Below are positions 47,913 through 51,934 of a stretch of DNA of 51,934 nucleotides, piece by piece; position 1 is the stretch's first letter; each line of letters starts with the position of its first letter. The translations under genes and the position numbers were made by a program. The DNA lies in the IMG/VR virus record IMGVR_UViG_3300037340_000128, positions 1 through 51,934 of that record; one strand, 5' to 3'. The notes beneath the pieces were generated by a model. It had not been told where the DNA came from. It searched no databases and worked only from the letters and a program-made list of their open reading frames with translations. Origin of the DNA: a virus.

Positions 47913-49293
47913 CGAAGATACGCGGGCGAGCTCTTTGTCGGTCGCTTGCAACTTCTCCTCCTTTTGGTGGATCGCTAGGGGCATGTCGGTGTGATGCTAT
48001 GAATTTTACGTATTCAGGGGAATCAGGCAAGTACTCGTCAAGATCGGGGATTTCGAATTTCTGGGTTTTGTCCGGAAGAATGGCAAGCGCGTGCCGCTTC
48101 GGAAGTTTCAGGGTTTCGGCCAATTTGAGCCGAATCTGTTCCGGGGTGTAGTCCTCCCATCCGGTCTGCACCTCCACCGCATAGGGTCGAAGCCGGTCGG
48201 CGACAGTTTGCGACTTTCCATATTCGGATTCGGTTTCGCTGGTTCCAATATCGTCCTCGTATTCGGTGATGTGGGAGATGCGCGGCTGGCGGTGGTGGTC
48301 TTGCGCCATCTCGGCCCCGTAAGCGATATCCACGAGTTCCAAGCGGGCTTTCGGGGGCAGTCCGCCCATAATGACCTTGATCCCGCAGGCGACGGAAATC
48401 GCTTCGCGTACTTTCTCGTCGAACTGCTCTGAATGGTGGTGAGCCACGGTCATGAGGAAACCGGCCGAGGTGATCGTGGTCAACATATCCCCGATAGTCG
48501 GCGGGACAAAGAGGTGTGGTTCGTCGAGATCCACGAAATAGGTTTTGTGCTTCCCCGCGTTTTCCGTTCCGACTTGGAAAAGCTCGGCGAGGAAAAAGGA
48601 GAGTGCAGCTTTGCCGGCGGGAGCGGACAGTATCCCCGATGGGGAGGCTTTGATGAAGAGAGAAATTCCGTCGCGGTAGAGATCGGAAAGGAAAACAGGT
48701 TCGGTCGTAAGCATGCGGCGGATCGCATCGGACGTGACGAACGGGCGTAAAAACCTGCGCAAGGCTCCCGTCTTGTATTCCCAGCCTTTCGCGTCCGTCC
48801 CAGCGATCGCGCGCGCTTGGTAATCGTACTCTTCCGGCACGAGGCCGATCCAGGATTTCCGGTTCTCGTATCGAAGGAGCCGCATCGCCTCCCAAACGGG
48901 TTCTTGGGAGAGCGCAAGATGGGCGAAGAAACATTCCGCGGTTTCTTCTTCCGGGAAGCGGGATTCGAACCGCTCCCCTTCGGGAGTGACGTACGTAGCG
49001 AGCGCGGAGACGTGGGCGGAAAGGGAGCGGCCAGGTGGAACCAGAAACGGATTCCACCCAGCGCCCCAACCGTCCGAGACGTTGATAAATTTGGCAGGGT
49101 AGTCCGGGCAGGCATGGGCGATAAAAGCGACCAAGGAATCGAACGAGTCGTCCTTACCGCCCACAATTTTGATCAAGCGATTACCGGCAAGAATATTCCT
49201 CTGGTTCCAGTAAGTAAGGCACGAAGTCTTGCCTACCTGCGGCGCGCCAATCAATTCACAATGCGTAGCGTAATGAGCCCACTGCGGGTTCAT
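47899..49293 (-). CDS. Second conjugation-type ATPase
   Basis: A protein of about 464 residues starting MNPQWAHYATHCELIGAPQV. Walker A is the variant GAPQVGKTS and Walker B is TYFVDLDEPHLF. The segment PPTIGDMLTTITSAGFLMTV corresponds to the sensor region of VirD4/TraG-like proteins. A C-terminal part from about 380 is less conserved. The start at 49293 overlaps the preceding stop (ATGA). Together the two ATPases resemble a coupling/pumping pair of integrative elements rather than a phage replication helicase. Confidence 0.6.
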   Translation of the reverse strand: MNPQWAHYATHCELIGAPQVGKTSCLTYWNQRNILAGNRLIKIVGGKDDSFDSLVAFIAHACPDYPAKFINVSDGWGAGWNPFLVPPGRSLSAHVSALATYVTPEGERFESRFPEEETAECFFAHLALSQEPVWEAMRLLRYENRKSWIGLVPEEYDYQARAIAGTDAKGWEYKTGALRRFLRPFVTSDAIRRMLTTEPVFLSDLYRDGISLFIKASPSGILSAPAGKAALSFFLAELFQVGTENAGKHKTYFVDLDEPHLFVPPTIGDMLTTITSAGFLMTVAHHHSEQFDEKVREAISVACGIKVIMGGLPPKARLELVDIAYGAEMAQDHHRQPRISHITEYEDDIGTSETESEYGKSQTVADRLRPYAVEVQTGWEDYTPEQIRLKLAETLKLPKRHALAILPDKTQKFEIPDLDEYLPDSPEYVKFIASHRHAPSDPPKGGEVASDRQRARPRIFDAEG

Positions 49294-49502
49294 GAGGCAC
49301 CGCCCGTGGAAGCGATAGCGCCGCTTAGCGGTAGCGACGTAGCGAGGTATCCGACCGCTGCCAATAGGCAAATGAACGATAGAGAAATTAGGGAGGGTAC
49401 CTCGCTAGGGAAGCGGCACGGGCGAACAGGCATAACCGCCGTGATAACAAGGTTTTGGGCGGTAGTCCGGCCGATTTTTTTTCGGGACTCGATTATATAC
49501 AT
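49290..49502 (-). CDS. Small membrane protein of the ATPase operon
   Basis: A 70-residue frame starting MYIIESRKKIGRTTAQNLVI with a hydrophobic segment (SLISLSFICLLAAVGYLATS). The start follows the previous stop by 3 bases (TAAAGCATG) and the stop overlaps the ATPase start (ATGA), which argues for real translation. Composition is atypical, so confidence is moderate. It could anchor the soluble ATPase at the membrane. Confidence 0.45.
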   Translation of the reverse strand: MYIIESRKKIGRTTAQNLVITAVMPVRPCRFPSEVPSLISLSFICLLAAVGYLATSLPLSGAIASTGGAS

Positions 49503-49505
49503 GCT

Positions 49506-50042
49506 TTAAACTTCGTCGGGGTGCCGGAACAGGTTGCGGATACGCGTTTCGGCGAAGTCTTTGATGTGGGAATGGAGGGATGCCCCCTTAACGTTGGAGA
49601 CATCCACTCCGGCGATCTCAGCGATCTGGGTAGCGCACGCCGTTTTCGCCTTGAGATCAGTAATAATCTTTTCGGCGGGAGAGAGCTTTACTTCTGGTGT
49701 TGGCGGAACGGGGTCGAGCTTCAAGGCGATTACGATGACCCTCGGGTTGTAATCGCCCAGCCCGTTTTTTAGTAGCTCGGATTCGAGCTGCCGGTAGAGT
49801 TGCCGGCCTTCTTGCGGATCGTCGAGTTCGATAGCCCACTCGTTGGTGATCTTCTGGGCTTTGCCATGAATCTCACAATCACGGTCGCGGTAGTGGAACT
49901 CCGTGGTGACGTCCATTTGACCGCGCTGCATCCTGGAATGGAAGTCATGCCGATGGCTCTCCTTGGGATGCACGGAGCGAAGGATGTTGCCGAGCACGAT
50001 CAACGCTACAGCGATGACGAGGACAACCAATAGGACGCTCAT
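49506..50042 (-). CDS. Membrane-anchored protein of the ATPase operon
   Basis: A 178-residue protein: N-terminal transmembrane helix (VLLVVLVIAVALIVLGNIL), a beta domain with DVTTEFHYRDRDCEIHGKAQ, and a helical C-terminus with a winged-helix look (TACATQIAEIAGVDVSNVKG). The family was not recognised. It may link the ATPases to the membrane or to DNA. Confidence 0.55.
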   Translation of the reverse strand: MSVLLVVLVIAVALIVLGNILRSVHPKESHRHDFHSRMQRGQMDVTTEFHYRDRDCEIHGKAQKITNEWAIELDDPQEGRQLYRQLESELLKNGLGDYNPRVIVIALKLDPVPPTPEVKLSPAEKIITDLKAKTACATQIAEIAGVDVSNVKGASLHSHIKDFAETRIRNLFRHPDEV

Positions 50043-50302
50043 GCCGCCCTCCTTCTGGTTGTCCGCCGCTCGTACTCAGCGAAAGCAACTGATTCCGGGA
50101 CTTCCAAAAAGTTGTGTTTGCCGTTGCCAGAGTTCAGCACGCCCGGCTTCGGTTTGCCATCGTGGCCGATGAACCATCGTCGGACTGTGTGATATTTCGG
50201 ATGGCAAGTGGTTGGCTTGCCACTGGGGGTGAAAGGTCGTCTCGGCCCGAACCAGAGTTCGCACAGTTCGTCGAGAGAGTAATGGCGCTCGGAAGTAAGC
50301 AC
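50039..50302 (-). CDS. Excisionase-like DNA-binding protein
   Basis: An 87-residue protein starting MLTSERHYSLDELCELWFGP, with a MerR/excisionase-type layout: SLDELCELWF helix, HTVRRWFIGHDG recognition region, then GKHNFLEVPESVAFAEYERR. The basic end (RRTTRRRAA) suits DNA contact. It opens the operon that carries the ATPases and lies next to the integrase, as excisionases usually do. Direct proof is absent. Confidence 0.55.
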   Translation of the reverse strand: MLTSERHYSLDELCELWFGPRRPFTPSGKPTTCHPKYHTVRRWFIGHDGKPKPGVLNSGNGKHNFLEVPESVAFAEYERRTTRRRAA

Positions 50303-50363
50303 ACTAAGCTCCTGTTAATCAGAAGCCTATTGCACGCGCGTCCAAGCATCAGCAACAGGGCTA

Positions 50364-50381
50364 AGGACTTATTTCAGTCCT
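50364..50381. promoter_or_regulatory. Operator-like inverted repeat
   Basis: AGGACT-TATTTC-AGTCCT, a perfect 6-bp inverted repeat in the gap before the excisionase operon. It could bind a repressor or form a hairpin. The gap 50303-50542 holds this, a terminator and no gene. Confidence 0.4.
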
Positions 50382-50489
50382 GTGTAAACAACTTTATGAG
50401 CATTCGCCGATAAGCCAAGCGGCTCCGTGCGGGAGTAGCATCCCGATCAGCTACAGTGGCTCCATTTTATCCGAACAACCAACGGTATT

Positions 50490-50555
50490 ACAAGCAAAAT
50501 CAGCCAGACAAAAACGTGGTTTAGCACGTTTTGCAGGATGAGTTATTTTGCTTGT
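50490..50555. repeat. 11-bp inverted repeat around the integrase terminator
   Basis: ACAAGCAAAAT (50490-50500) and ATTTTGCTTGT (50545-50555) are perfect complements. The right arm encodes the end of the integrase (VQAK and the stop); the terminator hairpin lies between the arms. Confidence 0.5.
50511..50532 (-). terminator. Rho-independent terminator of the integrase gene
   Basis: On the minus strand AAAACGTG pairs with CACGTTTT around a 6-base loop and is followed by TG, with the T run inside the 3' arm (CACGTTTTTG). It lies 11 bases after the integrase stop. Confidence 0.7.
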
Positions 50556-51595
50556 ACCAGAGCTGGTTTCCAGGTCGTACGGATGTTTTCGGAGAGCTTC
50601 TTTTGCCGCGCACGATCCCATCCCGCGTATACGGTGGCAACCAATTGAGGGCTATTACCAAGGATCATCGCAACTTCCGTAACGGTAACTCCCTGCTCCA
50701 AAAGCGATGCCGCGAGTGTGTGGCGATAGCGATGGGGATGCGCGCCTTCCACTTCGGCGCGGGTAAAGAGCTTTGAAAGGTCATCGCGCCAATTGTTGAC
50801 GGCGGTCTGCTTCTTCCCTTCCCCGGTCGCGAAGAAAAAGTCATTGCTCTTGTTGGGACATTTTTCGAGGGCTTCAACGACGTGCTCAGGCAGCGGAAGC
50901 CAAACAGGCGCACCTGTTTTTGCAGTATATAAAAATAGGTTTCCGTCTTTCAGCTTTCGGCGCTGGAGCATGACTGCGTCGGCGATTCTCAAACCACTAT
51001 GACGGAGCAAGAGAACCATCGCATAGTGCCTCGGATGCTTGGATGCTTCGGCTTCGATGGCTAAGAGTTCCTCGGGCTCGAAAGGCGAAACCTGTTTCGG
51101 AGGGACTTTCGGCATCGCAAGATCGAGCGCCGGATTCTTTTTTACCCACTCCTGCCGCATAGCGTGCTTCCAGAAACTCCGCAGGCGTTCGATGTACTTT
51201 GCGCTCGTGAGCGCGGACCAGGTCCATTCGTTCCTAAACTTCTCGATGAGGGGCGTGTTGATTCCGTTCAGCGGGAGATCGGTGAACGCTGCGAGTTTGT
51301 CTAAGATGATTTCGAACTTTCGCACCGTGGCAGACGAGACGTTTTTCTTCTTGAGATGTTCGATGAAAAGTCTCTTGGCTTCGGCTACCGTGACTGACGG
51401 CTCGGCCGGCGCTTCACCGTCCTCGATCTGGCGCTTTAAGATTTCGCCGCGGGTCCAGCTCCGCGTTTTCAAACTGCGCCGGATGTACTGTCCCTCAACC
51501 GTTCCTTCGCAATGGACCGCGCACCGGCACTTCCTGAAGTAGCGGTCTTCCTTATGGGGACAGGTGGATTTGTGCCGTCGCCAAAGGATGAGCAT
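50543..51595 (-). CDS. int: Tyrosine recombinase (integrase)
   Basis: A 350-residue site-specific recombinase. An N-terminal Cys/His-rich patch (CPHKEDRYFRKCRCAVHCEG, residues 12-31) is followed by an arm/core-binding domain (about 68-165) and the catalytic domain. Visible catalytic residues are Arg203 (SGLRIADA), Lys226 (YTAKTG), His288-x-x-Arg291 (HPHRYRH) and Tyr323 (TVYAGWD). The usual His of the LGH box is Asn here (ILGNS). It faces the 3' end of tRNA-Sec. This integrase type resembles ones I associate with Acidobacteriota. No Shine-Dalgarno before the ATG. Confidence 0.9.
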   Translation of the reverse strand: MLILWRRHKSTCPHKEDRYFRKCRCAVHCEGTVEGQYIRRSLKTRSWTRGEILKRQIEDGEAPAEPSVTVAEAKRLFIEHLKKKNVSSATVRKFEIILDKLAAFTDLPLNGINTPLIEKFRNEWTWSALTSAKYIERLRSFWKHAMRQEWVKKNPALDLAMPKVPPKQVSPFEPEELLAIEAEASKHPRHYAMVLLLRHSGLRIADAVMLQRRKLKDGNLFLYTAKTGAPVWLPLPEHVVEALEKCPNKSNDFFFATGEGKKQTAVNNWRDDLSKLFTRAEVEGAHPHRYRHTLAASLLEQGVTVTEVAMILGNSPQLVATVYAGWDRARQKKLSENIRTTWKPALVQAK

Positions 51596-51630
51596 GCCCG
51601 ATTATCGCACACTCTCCAGCGCACCTTTTT

Positions 51631-51642
51631 GCGGATGTCCGC
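51631..51642. repeat. Palindrome GCGGATGTCCGC, copy 10 (variant centre)
   Basis: TG centre, followed by AA, midway between the integrase start and the tRNA 3' end. Possible link to the attachment region. Confidence 0.7.
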
Positions 51643-51668
51643 AATATGATGAAACTAAACAAGATACG

Positions 51669-51763
51669 TGGCGGAAGCTAGTGGGAGTCGAACCCACCTG
51701 CGACACGGAGTGCCCCACGCTGGTTTTGAAGACCAGGCCCAGCACCGGCCAAGACTAGCTTCC
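51669..51763 (-). tRNA. selC: tRNA-Sec (anticodon TCA), attachment site
   Basis: A 95-base gene including CCA. It has an 8-bp acceptor stem (GGAAGCTA/TAGCTTCC), a long D arm, anticodon loop CTTCAAA with TCA, a long variable arm and a T arm (GTGGG/CCCAC around TTCGACT). These are the features of bacterial selenocysteine tRNA. Its 3' end points at the integrase, so the phage probably integrated into the 3' part and kept the gene intact. The host should therefore make selenoproteins. Confidence 0.93.
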
Positions 51764-51790
51764 TCGGTGATTCTAGCACCTGGAACGTCT

Positions 51791-51934
51791 TCAGCCTGTC
51801 GCCGATGCTCCCGCTTGTGTTCCCGCCAGGCCCAAGTCCGCGGCGCGCTGTTTCATGGCTTCGATGCAGAATTCGATGTGCTGATCCAAATCCACATTCA
51901 ATCCGGCTGCGCCATTCACAATGTCATCGCGGCT
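51791..51934 (-). CDS. C-terminal end of a chromosomal gene (partial)
   Basis: The last 47 codons of a gene that begins outside the window, including LDQHIEFCIEAMKQRAADLG and a Gly/Ala-rich end. It lies 28 bases from the 5' end of the tRNA. Too short to identify; probably chromosomal, since it is on the far side of the tRNA from the integrase. Confidence 0.5.
   Translation of the reverse strand, partial: SRDDIVNGAAGLNVDLDQHIEFCIEAMKQRAADLGLAGTQAGASATG

Noticed and set aside
48038-49069. A 343-codon minus-strand frame inside the second ATPase gene
   Set aside because: Arg/Pro/Ser-rich translation in the +1 frame of a gene with Walker motifs; typical shadow frame in GC-rich DNA.
2640-51595. 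Selenoproteins encoded by the phage using in-frame TGA
   Set aside because: Gene ends at TGA fit coupled ATGA junctions, and no gene was seen to continue sensibly past a TGA; the one interrupted frame found has TAA.
1-51934. CRISPR array
   Set aside because: No set of regularly spaced direct repeats was seen; the palindrome copies are irregularly spaced from 0.6 to 15 kb and beyond.

Overview
This window is most of an integrated tailed phage (a siphovirus-type prophage with HK97-like head genes) lying against a selenocysteine tRNA gene. At the right end is a tRNA-Sec gene (anticodon TCA, 8-bp acceptor stem, long variable arm, encoded CCA). A tyrosine recombinase starts 73 bases from the tRNA 3' end, the usual arrangement for an element that uses a tRNA 3' end as its attachment site. 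Beyond the tRNA only the last 47 codons of a chromosomal gene are visible. No second copy of the tRNA 3' end was found, so the other junction probably lies left of base 1 and the element is probably larger than 51.6 kb. No rRNA or taxonomic marker is present. The integrase type, an AT-hook protein, three Rap1a/Tai-like secreted proteins and the tRNA-Sec fit an Acidobacteriota-like soil or groundwater host. That is an inference, not a demonstration.

Layout, read right to left because most phage genes are on the minus strand. 50.5-51.6 kb: integrase. 45.9-50.3 kb: an excisionase-like protein, a membrane protein, two conjugation-type (VirD4/HerA-like) ATPases and a replication-relaxation protein. 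44.4-45.9 kb: three tandem secreted paralogues on the plus strand. 34.9-44.2 kb: DNA metabolism (Dam methylase, CHC2/TOPRIM primase, two HNH nucleases, PD-(D/E)XK exonuclease, an SSB-like protein, NinG) mixed with many small proteins. 30.8-34.9 kb: small accessory genes on both strands. 28.8-30.8 kb: terminase. 11-28.3 kb: portal-MuF fusion, then a 6-kb block with a secreted beta-helix protein, a HEPN-like gene pair and a BppU-like protein, then protease-scaffold fusion, major capsid, connectors, tail tube and tail chaperones. 5.7-11 kb: tape measure, baseplate and fibre proteins. 0.2-5.7 kb: lysis and envelope-degrading proteins.

The minus-strand phage genes are tightly packed, often with ATGA or TAATG overlaps, and usually lack a Shine-Dalgarno sequence; their leaders are A/C-rich. 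Single plus-strand genes are inserted between them and carry their own extended -10 promoters (TGnTAGAAT type). Several of these appear to be read from leaderless mRNA. A palindrome, GCGGANNTCCGC, occurs ten times, mostly in the accessory and replication part, both between and inside genes.

No gap longer than 300 bases is without a gene. The longest, 50303-50542, holds a terminator and inverted repeats. No CRISPR array, rRNA or insertion sequence was seen.
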